DNA of 64,000 bases, taken from the NCBI GenBank assembly GCA_016699045.1, contig CP064957.1:620001-684000 (forward strand), given 5' to 3'. The notes beneath the pieces are model-generated. The model searched no databases and was not told the DNA's origin. It saw only the letters and a list, made by a program, of their open reading frames with translations. Made by a program: the position numbers and the translations under genes. Of this stretch, positions 37,865-46,818 are shown piece after piece (the first letter of the stretch is position 1; every line of letters begins with the position of its first letter). The DNA is from a bacterium. Its GTDB lineage: Bacteria > Babelota > Babeliae > Babelales > RVW-14.

Positions 37865-38197
37865 CTAGTTCATTGAGAGTGTAGTAATCCTTTTTCCTCG
37901 TTGCAACCCAACCTTGTCTTTGTGAACAAAAAGAACACGATAACCACCAATGCTATCGCCCTGAAAAACTGTTTTTTGTTTGTCAGCTCTTAGTGCAATA
38001 ACCGCTCCTATCGCTTTGCCATGCCCCACAATACCCACCAATTGAGGCTTGTAATCAACCACGCGCTTTGCGCGCTTTTTTTTCTCGATAAAAAACGGAT
38101 CACGTAAAACAGCGATTGGTTGTTGTTGCTGTTTTTGAGACCAAACAGAACCAACCAAAAATATACCAAGACAAAAATTGATTATAAATTTTTTCAT
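37865..38197 (-). CDS. PilP-like exported lipoprotein/accessory protein
   Basis: 110 residues; the ATG at 38197 overlaps the upstream stop by four bases (ATGA), so a longer in-frame start at 38257 is rejected. Signal peptide MKKFIINFCLGIFLVGSVWS (a Cys is present but not at a normal lipobox). After a Gln-rich linker comes DPFFIEKKKRAKRVVDYKPQLVGIVGHGKAIGAVIAL and GDSIGGYRVLFVHKDKVGLQRG, matching the beta-domain of PilP/GspC-type proteins that bind secretin N0/N1 domains. Position between PilO-like and PilQ-like genes supports this. Confidence 0.65.
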   Translation of the reverse strand: MKKFIINFCLGIFLVGSVWSQKQQQQPIAVLRDPFFIEKKKRAKRVVDYKPQLVGIVGHGKAIGAVIALRADKQKTVFQGDSIGGYRVLFVHKDKVGLQRGKRITTLSMN

Positions 38198-38760
38198 ACC
38201 ACTGCCAATCGCGCTAAACGCATGATCGCATGCACCTGAACCTGCGAATCCCGCCAACGTTTAAAGCGACATTCTTTGCACTTTATTGCACGACCCTGTT
38301 GCGCATCAAGCTCACTTAAAAATGCAACAATCTGGCGATATGGCGCGCGCATTTTTAACGAAACATATTCTTTTTCAATAAAATTTTTAGTCCGTTTTGC
38401 CAGTGGCTCCAACCCCTTACACGCAATTTCGTGGCGCTTAAGCGAAGCCAACATGGCATCAATCGCCTGCTCAGGCTGTAATGTACAAATCATCGCTTCA
38501 TATTTTTGCCTGGTTGCAAAATAAGAAACGGCAACTGCTTCCTGATTTTTGAGCACCACCTGCTGCTGGGCCAAATGTTTTTGCATATCACGATTGGTAC
38601 ATGTTACCTGCACCACAGCATTGCGCAACGGCAACCAACAAAATATACCCCATCCGGAGCCAAGAAGTAAAAAGATACACAGCGTTATCAGTAGGCGCAT
38701 CGGCGTTGATAAGCGCCGCGTATGCACAGCAAACATTGGTTCTTGTAGCCAAAAAGGCAT
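38194..38760 (-). CDS. PilO-like inner-membrane pilus assembly protein
   Basis: 188 residues from the ATG at 38760, with AAAGGAG nearby; the frame extends to 38787 without a better site. One N-terminal membrane span (about 21-42, RLLITLCIFLLLGSGWGIFCW) is followed by a coiled coil (about 50-75) and a ferredoxin-like periplasmic region with YVSLKMRAPYRQIVAFLSELDAQQGRAI, like PilO (Y-variable-F.SEL). PilO pairs with PilN, here encoded 18 kb away. First gene of a three-gene operon. Confidence 0.65.
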   Translation of the reverse strand: MPFWLQEPMFAVHTRRLSTPMRLLITLCIFLLLGSGWGIFCWLPLRNAVVQVTCTNRDMQKHLAQQQVVLKNQEAVAVSYFATRQKYEAMICTLQPEQAIDAMLASLKRHEIACKGLEPLAKRTKNFIEKEYVSLKMRAPYRQIVAFLSELDAQQGRAIKCKECRFKRWRDSQVQVHAIMRLARLAVV

Positions 38761-38872
38761 CGCTTCTCCTTTTTTTATGATCAGCATAATCAGAAGATTA
38801 AAACGATGTAAATAGTTTGGATTTTATAGAAAAAATAAAACCAACAACCGACATAAAAAAGCTAAAAATAAC

Positions 38873-39436
38873 TTAGTTACCAGAAGCTAACTTTGTTGAC
38901 ACACCTAAACGTGATCTATGAAACGTCTTCACAAACTGTTCTTGTTCAAACGTACTAATTGAAGGATTTCGTAATTCACGAATTTTACGAATTGCTTGGT
39001 CCGCATCAATGCCTTCGTTGGCAATTAGCCAACAGGCAAGAAAGGTACCGGTTCTACCCATGCCATGCTTGCAATGCACCACTACGGCTTTATCTTGTTG
39101 ATGAGCTTCTTTTGTTTCACGCAAAAACTCTTCAACTTGCTCAATAGTCGGCACATGCATATTGTAAATAGGCAAATGCAAAGTTTTAATACTCGTATTG
39201 CCAACAAAGTAATCCATTGGCAATGGATTTTTGGTAAGCGTTACAATCAATCCAACATTTTGCTCACCCAAAAAAGCAATGTGCTCCTTGCACGCTGGCT
39301 CAGCCATGCCCGCCATTTTACTTTTGGCTGTCGAACAAATCCAAGAAAAATTTTTAGGAGGCATTGAAGACGACAAATTATGAGCAATACTCATGACAAC
39401 AACACTCAACATTAATAAAAATAACGTTCTTTTCAT
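38873..39436 (-). CDS. Exported DUSP23-like dual-specificity phosphatase
   Basis: 187 residues from the ATG at 39436 (GAGGAG upstream); the frame to 39487 lacks a site. Signal peptide about 1-23. The rest resembles atypical eukaryotic DUSP23/VHZ: NFSWIC, MAGMAEPACKEHIAFL, VGLIVTLT, then the P-loop VHCKHGMGRTGT (Cys 122, Arg 128) and LACWLIANEGIDADQAIRKIRELRNPSISTFEQEQFVK. In VHZ the general acid Asp follows LxxLRIP; here that place reads LPIYNM, so the acid seems missing and activity may be weak or different. A secreted eukaryote-like phosphatase suits an effector. It is between the pilus genes and the GspE-type gene. Confidence 0.85.
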   Translation of the reverse strand: MKRTLFLLMLSVVVMSIAHNLSSSMPPKNFSWICSTAKSKMAGMAEPACKEHIAFLGEQNVGLIVTLTKNPLPMDYFVGNTSIKTLHLPIYNMHVPTIEQVEEFLRETKEAHQQDKAVVVHCKHGMGRTGTFLACWLIANEGIDADQAIRKIRELRNPSISTFEQEQFVKTFHRSRLGVSTKLASGN

Positions 39437-39540
39437 AAAGGCTCCTCTGATGTTTTTCCGGCGGCAACAACGCCAACCAAAACTCATACGAACACCTTAT
39501 TTTATCAAAAAGTCACCAACCACGCAAAAGCCCCCTGGCC

Positions 39541-41247
39541 TCACTGACCAGCGTCATCGGCTTCTTGCACGTAAGCAACAGAAAGCACTTCATCAATCGT
39601 GGTCTTGCCTTCCTGAATCAAGCGCACACCATCAAGGCCCAGCAAGGTCATGCCGGATTTTAGCGCCTGATCGCGAATAACGTTGGCATCTGAACGTTGG
39701 ATGATAAGACGCGCGATCGCATCATCAACTTCCATGACTTCAAACACCGCACATCGACCACGATACCCCGTCTGCAAGCACTCATCACAACCAATCGCTT
39801 TATAAAAGGTAACAGTAGCTGCTTGTGCTGGCGGAATACCAAGCCGACGAATAGCTTCAGTATCTGGCTGGTAGGTCTGCCGACAGGCAAGGCACAACGT
39901 ACGCACCAAGCGTTGCGAAATGACCATGATCAGGGAAGAGGCAATAAGAAACGGCTCAACGCCCATATCAATCAACCGCGTAATCGTTGCCGGTGCACTG
40001 TTGGTATGAATGGTACTCAGTACCAAATGACCGGTCAAGGCAGCTTGCGTTGCAATTTCTGCCGTCTCGCGATCACGAATTTCACCGATCAGCACCACGT
40101 CAGGGTCTTGTCGCAAAATAGAACGCAGCGCAACCGCAAAGGTAAGGCCTGTCTTTTCATTGACGGGCACCTGATTTACACCATGTACGGTATATTCAAC
40201 CGGATCTTCAACGGTGATAATGTTAACATCTGGTTGGTTTAAACGATTTAAAATAGCATACAAAGTAGACGTTTTACCCGAACCGGTTGGACCACTCACC
40301 AAAATAATGCCATTTGGCCGCTCAATAGTCCGCGCAATCAGTTTATAATCTTTCTCGGCCATGCCCATTTTTTGTAGATCTTTAGAAACTTTTGTTTTAT
40401 CAAGTAAACGCATTGTTACACGCTCACCAAAATTACACGGCAAAATGGAAACACGCACGTCAAACGCACGATCGCCAACTTTAATTTGAATACGACCATC
40501 TTGCGGTATCCGCTTTTCTGCAATATTGAGATGGGCCATAATTTTTATGCGTGAAACGATAGCTCCCTGATAACGCTTGGGTGGGATCACGCGCGAGTAC
40601 AAATTACCATCGATGCGATAACGCACACGCAGCTCTTTTTCGTACGGTTCAATGTGAATATCTGATGCATCTTCTTTGACAGCCTGAAACATAACGTGGT
40701 TAACCAATTTTACAATTGGTGCCTCGTTAGCCATTTCCATAATATCTTTGCCTTCCATGGAGCTAAAACCGAATTCATCTTCTTCTTCGGTCAACTCCTC
40801 CATCATTTCTTTGCTGCTTTCCAGCGGATAGTACTTATTGATGGCGTCCATGATGACCAGATCGGTTGCAACGGCATAGCGAACATCACCCGCCATGAGT
40901 AACGCAAGATCATCAAGCGGTTGAAGATCGTGAGGATTGGCTGTTACAAGAGTCTTTTGACCTTCAAACATAATAGGCATAACAATATGTTGGCGCAAAA
41001 ATTTAAGAGGCACTTTACGCAACAAATCAAGACCGGCCATTTGCTCGGTAATACTTTGAATAAAAGGCAGCTGCATCTGCTCGCTCAGCGCGCGCGCAAC
41101 TTCATGCTTTGAAGCAAAGCCACGCTCAACAAGAATAGTTCCCAACAAAGTCCCGGTTGACTTTTGTTCTTTCAAACATTCATCAAGCTGTTCTTTGGTA
41201 ATAACCCCAAGGTCGATAAGAATATCGCCGATCTTTTTTCTTAGCAT
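39541..41247 (-). CDS. GspE/PilB-type secretion or pilus ATPase
   Basis: 568 residues, full length. This hexameric cytoplasmic ATPase powers pilus extension or type II secretion. An N-terminal MshEN-type domain (KIGDILIDLGVITKEQLDECL, about 4-80) may bind cyclic di-GMP in homologs. The motor has Walker A SGPTGSGKTSTLYAI, the Asp box, Walker B DPDVVLIGEIRDRETAE and the His box LSTIHTNSA. A four-Cys zinc site follows (CLACRQTY ... CDECLQTGYRGRCAVFEV). No platform protein (PilC/GspF) or retraction ATPase (PilT) is visible in this window. Confidence 0.93.
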   Translation of the reverse strand: MLRKKIGDILIDLGVITKEQLDECLKEQKSTGTLLGTILVERGFASKHEVARALSEQMQLPFIQSITEQMAGLDLLRKVPLKFLRQHIVMPIMFEGQKTLVTANPHDLQPLDDLALLMAGDVRYAVATDLVIMDAINKYYPLESSKEMMEELTEEEDEFGFSSMEGKDIMEMANEAPIVKLVNHVMFQAVKEDASDIHIEPYEKELRVRYRIDGNLYSRVIPPKRYQGAIVSRIKIMAHLNIAEKRIPQDGRIQIKVGDRAFDVRVSILPCNFGERVTMRLLDKTKVSKDLQKMGMAEKDYKLIARTIERPNGIILVSGPTGSGKTSTLYAILNRLNQPDVNIITVEDPVEYTVHGVNQVPVNEKTGLTFAVALRSILRQDPDVVLIGEIRDRETAEIATQAALTGHLVLSTIHTNSAPATITRLIDMGVEPFLIASSLIMVISQRLVRTLCLACRQTYQPDTEAIRRLGIPPAQAATVTFYKAIGCDECLQTGYRGRCAVFEVMEVDDAIARLIIQRSDANVIRDQALKSGMTLLGLDGVRLIQEGKTTIDEVLSVAYVQEADDAGQ

Positions 41248-41340
41248 GCGCGCCTGCTCCTTTATTTAGCATCAGATTTCTCTACGTGGCTCAGAGTGTA
41301 TCAGATGGGTACGACGCGGGCAACAGTTTAGACAAATGCA

Positions 41341-41375
41341 AAAAAAGAGGCCCGGATATACCGAGCCTCTTTTTA
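41341..41375 (-). terminator. Terminator after the Pal-like gene
   Basis: AGAGGCCCGG-ATATA-CCGAGCCTCT with one mismatch and T runs on both sides. It ends the minus-strand Pal-like transcript, 20 bases past its stop. Confidence 0.75.
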
Positions 41376-41394
41376 TACATTCTTTAAAAGCGTG

Positions 41395-42090
41395 TTATGC
41401 ACCTACTAATGATTCTTGCTCATCTTCTAACACAACTTCAGCACGTCTGTTTGCTGACAATGCTTCAATCTTTTTGTCGCGGTCGGTTTCATTGGTCCAA
41501 ACCAATGGTGATTCGTAACCAAGACCGATGGTCTTAATACGTTCTTTTGGAAGACCTTGTGCAACCATTTCTTTTTTAACTGCTTCTGCACGACGTTGTG
41601 AAAGTGCAAGGTTGTAACCAGCTGCGCCCATTTGGCAGGTATGACCTTGAACCGTTACCGTCTTTCCTTTTTCAATAGCTTTTTTTGCAAGTTTGCAATC
41701 GGTTTCCACTACTGGTTTTTGATCTTTTTTGATATCGTTTTCGTTGAATCCGAAATGTACACGTTGAAATTCATAATCTTCTTCAAACGCTTCGTTAGCT
41801 ACTAACAAATCTGCATCTTCTTCTGCTTCACGTTCAATCATGTTGCCTTCGTTATCTACTTCTTGATTTGAAACAACAAGACCTTCTTCTTCTTCATTAA
41901 CAAAAGCAAAGTCAGTCAACGCTGAATCATCGAACAATGCTTCATTTTCTGCTGTGTAAACAGGGATCTCGCCTTGGGCATCAGCTTGGACAAATTTTCT
42001 GCCAGCATCGCAATGCTCAGCTTCTTCTTTTTTACCACAACCTGAAACAAGTACTACTAAAGCAAGACCAGCAAGTGTCAATTTTTTCAT
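41395..42090 (-). CDS. OmpA/Pal-family lipoprotein
   Basis: 231 residues. Signal with lipobox MKKLTLAGLALVVLVSGC, then an acidic linker (about 35-110) and an OmpA-C domain (about 115-225). The domain reads VHFGFNENDIKKDQK, VTVQGHTCQMGAAGYNLALSQRRAEAVK, LPKERIKTIGLGYESPLV and ANRRAEVVL. The TCQ in place of the usual TDxRG means one of the peptidoglycan-binding Asp residues is changed (cysteine). Pal-like proteins tether the outer membrane to peptidoglycan. Tol genes are not in the window. Single-gene unit, divergent from the RNase gene. Confidence 0.88.
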   Translation of the reverse strand: MKKLTLAGLALVVLVSGCGKKEEAEHCDAGRKFVQADAQGEIPVYTAENEALFDDSALTDFAFVNEEEEGLVVSNQEVDNEGNMIEREAEEDADLLVANEAFEEDYEFQRVHFGFNENDIKKDQKPVVETDCKLAKKAIEKGKTVTVQGHTCQMGAAGYNLALSQRRAEAVKKEMVAQGLPKERIKTIGLGYESPLVWTNETDRDKKIEALSANRRAEVVLEDEQESLVGA

Positions 42091-42319
42091 CGTATACTCC
42101 TATTACATCTGAAACAATAAAACCATTTTTCTATGAGTTGTCTACTCCAATTGCAACAAAAGGTAGCATAAATAGTCCGATTTTACTACTAATTTATTCA
42201 GTTTGTTGATTCTATTACTCACTTTTTTTAGGATAGAGTATAATGACGAATGAATCGCTTAAATCTTTTATTTTTTGAAATTAGAGAAACTATTAAAAAA
42301 TTCCGTTTTTTGAGGCATC

Positions 42320-43831
42320 ATGGCAAAAAAAATTCTTATCAACAATGAACTGTGGCAGACGCGCGTTGCCCTATTAAATGACAACAAACTTCAGGATATT
42401 TACTTTGATACCAAAAGTAAGGAAGATCTTGAACGTTGTTATTTTAAAGGCCGCATCACCAAAGTTCTCCCTGGCATACAAACGGCATTTGTTGATATCG
42501 GCCACAGCAAGTCTGGTTTTTTGCATATCACTGAAGTTGACCGCTCTCTTGCAACTGAAAAAATTTCAGAATTTTTGCAACTCGACGACGAAGAAGAATT
42601 GAGCAAACGCGAGTTTAAATCATCACTTGATATCAGCAAAATCTTCAATGAAGGTGAAGACGTCTTAGTACAAGTTATTAAAGAACCCATTCATGAAAAA
42701 GGCGCAAAACTTACTACTTGCTTTACGTTACCTGGTAAATTTGTAGTACTCATGCCTAATATTCCACAAATTGGTGTTTCAAAAAAAATTGAAGACCGCG
42801 ACGAACGCACGCGCTTAAAAGAAATTGTAGCACAATGCATTCCTGAAGGCATGGGCGCTATTGCTCGGACAACGGCAGAAGGTCGCCAACAAAAAGCTAT
42901 AGAAAAAGATATCGAAGTGCTGCTTTCAACCTGGAAGTCAGTCCAAAAAAAGTTTGCCAAAGCAAAACCAGGCGAAAAGGTACACGAAGATCTTTCGCTT
43001 TCATTGCGTACTGTACGCGACCATTTGGACGATGACGTTGAGGCGGTCATCACGGACGACAAGCAAGACCAAGAAAAACTTACTTCCGTTGTACAAGCGT
43101 TGACGCCAGAATTTGCCAACCGTATAAGGTTTTACGAAGGCACACCACCTCTTTTTGATAAGTTTGATATCGAAAAACAAATCGAAAAAGCACTGCAAAA
43201 AAAGGTACAGCTCAAGTCAGGCGGCTCGTTGATCATTGAATCAACCGAAGCAATGACGGTTGTTGACGTCAATACTGGCAAATTCACAGGCTCCAACAAC
43301 ATGGAAGATACTATTCTACGCACCAATCTTGAAGCAGCTGAAGAAATTGCAACACAGCTACGCTTACGCAATATTGGCGGTCTGATCGTTATCGATTTTA
43401 TTGATATGGCCAACCAAAGCAATCGTCAAAAACTTTCCCGCCATTTTGAAAAGAATTTACACGAACGCGACAAATACCAATCGGTTACTTTAAAAGTTTC
43501 AGAATTTGGTATTATTCAAATGACACGTAAGCGCTCAGGCAAAACATTGGTGCAGCAACTGATGCATGTGTGCCAAACCTGCCATGGCAGTGGCGCCGTG
43601 AAATCAACATCAACACTCAGCTTTGAACTATTGCAAGAATTTAGCAAAGAAGTTGTACGGAAAAATATTAAAGATTCCATTGTCTTGAGCATCCCACTCA
43701 AGGTATTTGACTATCTCATTCATCATGAGTATAAATCAATTTTACAACTGGAAAAAAAGCTTAGCATAAAAATTGTTTTAGAAAGTAATGAAGATCTTGA
43801 AGGTAACCACTTTCAGATCACAAAAGGTTAA
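42320..43831 (+). CDS. rng: Ribonuclease E/G family protein
   Basis: 503 residues, the size of RNase G rather than full RNase E. It cleaves single-stranded AU-rich RNA for mRNA turnover and rRNA maturation. An S1 domain (about 35-120) is followed by the catalytic part: VDVNTGKF (Asp near 315), GGLIVIDFIDM (Asp near 357) and the zinc-link motif VCQTCHGSGAV (about 415). It lacks the long C-terminal degradosome scaffold, so I prefer RNase G. It is followed 33 bp later by gatB. A TATAAT at 42239-42244 may be its -10, but no good -35 is seen. Confidence 0.9.
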   Translation: MAKKILINNELWQTRVALLNDNKLQDIYFDTKSKEDLERCYFKGRITKVLPGIQTAFVDIGHSKSGFLHITEVDRSLATEKISEFLQLDDEEELSKREFKSSLDISKIFNEGEDVLVQVIKEPIHEKGAKLTTCFTLPGKFVVLMPNIPQIGVSKKIEDRDERTRLKEIVAQCIPEGMGAIARTTAEGRQQKAIEKDIEVLLSTWKSVQKKFAKAKPGEKVHEDLSLSLRTVRDHLDDDVEAVITDDKQDQEKLTSVVQALTPEFANRIRFYEGTPPLFDKFDIEKQIEKALQKKVQLKSGGSLIIESTEAMTVVDVNTGKFTGSNNMEDTILRTNLEAAEEIATQLRLRNIGGLIVIDFIDMANQSNRQKLSRHFEKNLHERDKYQSVTLKVSEFGIIQMTRKRSGKTLVQQLMHVCQTCHGSGAVKSTSTLSFELLQEFSKEVVRKNIKDSIVLSIPLKVFDYLIHHEYKSILQLEKKLSIKIVLESNEDLEGNHFQITKG

Positions 43832-43864
43832 TCAGCTTTCCCGTCGCATAAGCAAGGATATCGC

Positions 43865-45328
43865 ATGTCAGTACAAACAAAAGGCGTTTTAGAAAAATAT
43901 CCTTCGTACCAAGCAACAATTGGTATTGAAGTGCATGTTCAACTTAAAACAAAATCAAAAATATTTTGTGGTTGTTCCAATCATTTTGGCGATGAACCAA
44001 ATACTAATATTTGCCAGGTCTGCGCCGGCTATCCGGGTACCTTGCCAATGTTAAATAAAAAAGTTGTTGATTTTGCCATCATGGCTGGCCTTGCGGCCGA
44101 TTGCTCCATTACTCAAAAAACAGATTTTGCTCGCAAACATTACATGTACCCTGATCTGCCAAAAAATTACCAAATCACACAAGACGATAACCCAATTTGC
44201 AAAAATGGGCATATCGCTATTGAACTTGAAGATGGCTCTGAAAAAAAAATTGGCATTATCCGCATGCACATGGAAGAAGACGCCGGTAAAAATCTTCATA
44301 CGTCCATGGGCACCAGCTTGGTTGATTTAAACCGCGCAGGCACCCCACTCTTAGAAATTGTCAGCCACCCTGACATTGCCAACGCTCAAGAAGCACGTTC
44401 CTATTTAATGCGCTTGCGTTCACTAGTACAATATCTTGGTATCAGCGATGCGGACATGGAAAAAGGATCATTTCGCGCTGATGTGAATATTTCAGTGAAA
44501 AAAAGAACAGCAACCGAACTTGGTACACGCGTTGAAGTTAAAAATATTAACTCATTCAAATACATTGGCCAAGCCATTGATTACGAAATTGAGCGACATA
44601 TTACCACGCTTGAAACGGGCGAAAGAATAAATCTAGAAACACGCCTGTGGGACAGCAAACAAAATAAAACCTACTTCATGCGCTCAAAAGAAGAAATGGC
44701 AGACTACCGTTATTTGACTGAGCCAGACTTACCATTGATCGTAATTGATGATGCATGGATTGAAGACTTACGCAAACTTATTCCAGAACTACCACACCCA
44801 AAACTGATGCGCTTTCAAAAAGAATATGGCCTTTCAAACTACGAAGCTACCATCTTGATCGACACCCAAGAACGTGCTAATTTTTTTGAAGCAGCAGTCA
44901 ACTACGGCGCCCCAGCAAAGCCAATTGCTAATTGGATGCTACGTAATTTGTTAAGTTTTTTAAATGAAAGCAAACGTTCATTAACAGAAAGCCCAATTAC
45001 GCCACACCATTTGGCCGCATTAGTTCTTGAAATTGAAAACAGCACCATCAACAATAAAATTGCTCAAGAAGTCTTTACCGAAATGGCAACAAGCGGCAAA
45101 ATGCCGGCAGTCATTATCGAAGAAAAAGATTTAAAACAAGTTGGCTCAACTGACGAACTTGAAGCACTCGTCAAAAATATTGTTGAAAGCAACCCAGACT
45201 CAGTTGCCAAATTTAAAGGCGGCCAAGACCGCGTATTTGGCTTTTTTGTAGGTCAAGTTATGAAAGCCACACAAGGCAAAGCGAACCCAGCTGTTATTAA
45301 TGAATTGCTGAAAAAGTATCTCGCTTAA
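43865..45328 (+). CDS. gatB: Asp/Glu-tRNA(Asn/Gln) amidotransferase subunit B
   Basis: 487 residues, full length. GatB activates misacylated Glu-tRNA(Gln) or Asp-tRNA(Asn), with GatA and GatC supplying ammonia. Seen: YQATIGIEVHVQLKTKSKIFCGCSNHF and NICQVCAGYPGTLPMLN (the N-terminal zinc and kinase-like pocket), HLEEDAGK-like HMEEDAGKNLH, DLNRAGTPLLEIVSHPDI, and the C-terminal tRNA-binding YqeY tail (about 410-487). gatA and gatC are not in this window. It implies indirect Gln-tRNA or Asn-tRNA synthesis. Confidence 0.95.
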   Translation: MSVQTKGVLEKYPSYQATIGIEVHVQLKTKSKIFCGCSNHFGDEPNTNICQVCAGYPGTLPMLNKKVVDFAIMAGLAADCSITQKTDFARKHYMYPDLPKNYQITQDDNPICKNGHIAIELEDGSEKKIGIIRMHMEEDAGKNLHTSMGTSLVDLNRAGTPLLEIVSHPDIANAQEARSYLMRLRSLVQYLGISDADMEKGSFRADVNISVKKRTATELGTRVEVKNINSFKYIGQAIDYEIERHITTLETGERINLETRLWDSKQNKTYFMRSKEEMADYRYLTEPDLPLIVIDDAWIEDLRKLIPELPHPKLMRFQKEYGLSNYEATILIDTQERANFFEAAVNYGAPAKPIANWMLRNLLSFLNESKRSLTESPITPHHLAALVLEIENSTINNKIAQEVFTEMATSGKMPAVIIEEKDLKQVGSTDELEALVKNIVESNPDSVAKFKGGQDRVFGFFVGQVMKATQGKANPAVINELLKKYLA

Positions 45329-45340
45329 AAAAAGCCACTC

Positions 45341-45377
45341 GCAGAAAAGGGCGCTGGAATCCAGCGCCCTTTTCTGC
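45341..45377. terminator. Bidirectional terminator after gatB
   Basis: A perfect 17-bp stem (GCAGAAAAGGGCGCTGG / CCAGCGCCCTTTTCTGC) with a 3-base loop, between gatB and the convergent HtrA remnant. Confidence 0.85.
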
Positions 45378-45418
45378 ACTACTACTCTCAACCTTCCCAT
45401 TTCTCAACGTCTTAAAAT

Positions 45419-46798
45419 TTACGTACTGCCCTTTCCTTCTTGTGCATCCTGTGCTCGAATGAGCCCTTCATGCTCTTCAATTATTTTTGAAGCGGAAAAA
45501 ACAACAAATTTACTATTCTGTGTTTTTATACGTAAAAATTTACTGTCCAACTGAATATGCGCTCTAAAATCATCAAGCGTACGCACCTTTTTACCATTAA
45601 TTTCTTCCAAAATATCGCCAGGAAAAATAGTACGACAATTATATGCTTGCGTATTTGGCAACACTGATGTCACAAGCAAACGCGGTTCTTCTTGCAATTC
45701 TCGACGATTAAAATCAAGTAAAAATGGATTAAGTTCAGCAAAAAACGCCAAGTGGTTCATCGCTAAAGGCATTACGATAATACCACCCAACATTTCAATT
45801 TCAATCTTTTCAAGCTCAGGAAACATCATGCGAATTGGCAATGGCTCTTGAATATCAAACGAAACACTTGTTTTTATTTTTTTTCCAGAACGATAAATCT
45901 CCAACGGAATCTTTTGCCCAACTCGAAAACGATTAAGCAACGCCGTAAGCGAAACTTTACCTTCACTCCACGGCTCATGCGCTTCCCCGTACAAATCTAA
46001 CTCATGCCCGCCAATGTGGTACAACATATCGCCTTCTTGAATGCCAGCCTTGTCCAACAACGTATTTTTATACACACGCGAAACATATAAACCACCAGGT
46101 TGCGGATTGTTTAAATATTCAAGCATCTCTAATGAGCCATAATTCAATTCACAACCAAGACGCGGCGTACGCAACAACATTACTTTGTGCAAATCTTCAA
46201 TAACACCCTTAATGTCGCTAATAGGAATAATATACCCAACATTTTGCGCTTCAGGCACAATCGAAGTATTAATACCAATCACACTGCCATCTTTATCTAT
46301 CGATGGCCCACCAGAACTACCGGATTAAGCGCTGCTGTTATTTGAATAAACGACTCGCCCATAATATGCTGCCAGCCACTCACAATCCCTTGTGTACTTT
46401 TTGATAGCGTCTTGCCCCAGCGGAAAGCCAAGCGTAATAACTTCTTGTGTCCGTATCACATTATCAGAATCACCAAGATTTAAAAATGAAATCTCACCAA
46501 GTGTTTTTTTTATTCTTTCAATCGATTCATCAGTCGCTTTGAGCAAAGCAACGTCACGCGTGGGACACACACCAACAATTTTTGCTTGAAATCTCTCTTT
46601 ACCAAACGAAGGCAAATAAAATTCTATACTCACCGCTTGCGCCACTACATGATAGCTGGTAACCAAATGCCCAAGCGCATCAATGAAAAAACCACTGCCG
46701 TAGGCGTTTGAGCCCGTTGGCTGGCGATAAGGCTCTGCCCAATTAAATTCAGCTACTTGCACAAGCAACTGTACGACGGAATTTTGCTGATCATTCAT
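45419..46798 (-). pseudogene. HtrA-type serine protease, broken third tandem copy
   Basis: Two frames that together match the intact neighbour at 46819-48351. The first (46798-46325) has HVV (catalytic His) and CPTRDVALLK (Asp), then loses frame at a five-base A tract (46398-46402) before the TQGIVSG region. A second shift near 46317-46323 restores it as SSGGPSIDKDG, where the catalytic Ser context is GSSGGP rather than GNSGGP. The second frame (46282-45419) holds both PDZ-like parts (PGGLYVSRVYKNTLLDKAG... and PGDILEEINGKKV). The copy also lacks the signal peptide: it starts only 20 bp after the previous stop. Likely a decaying duplicate, though error at the homopolymer is possible. Confidence 0.75.
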
Positions 46799-46818
46799 CC
46801 TTTTCTCCCGCTGAAATG

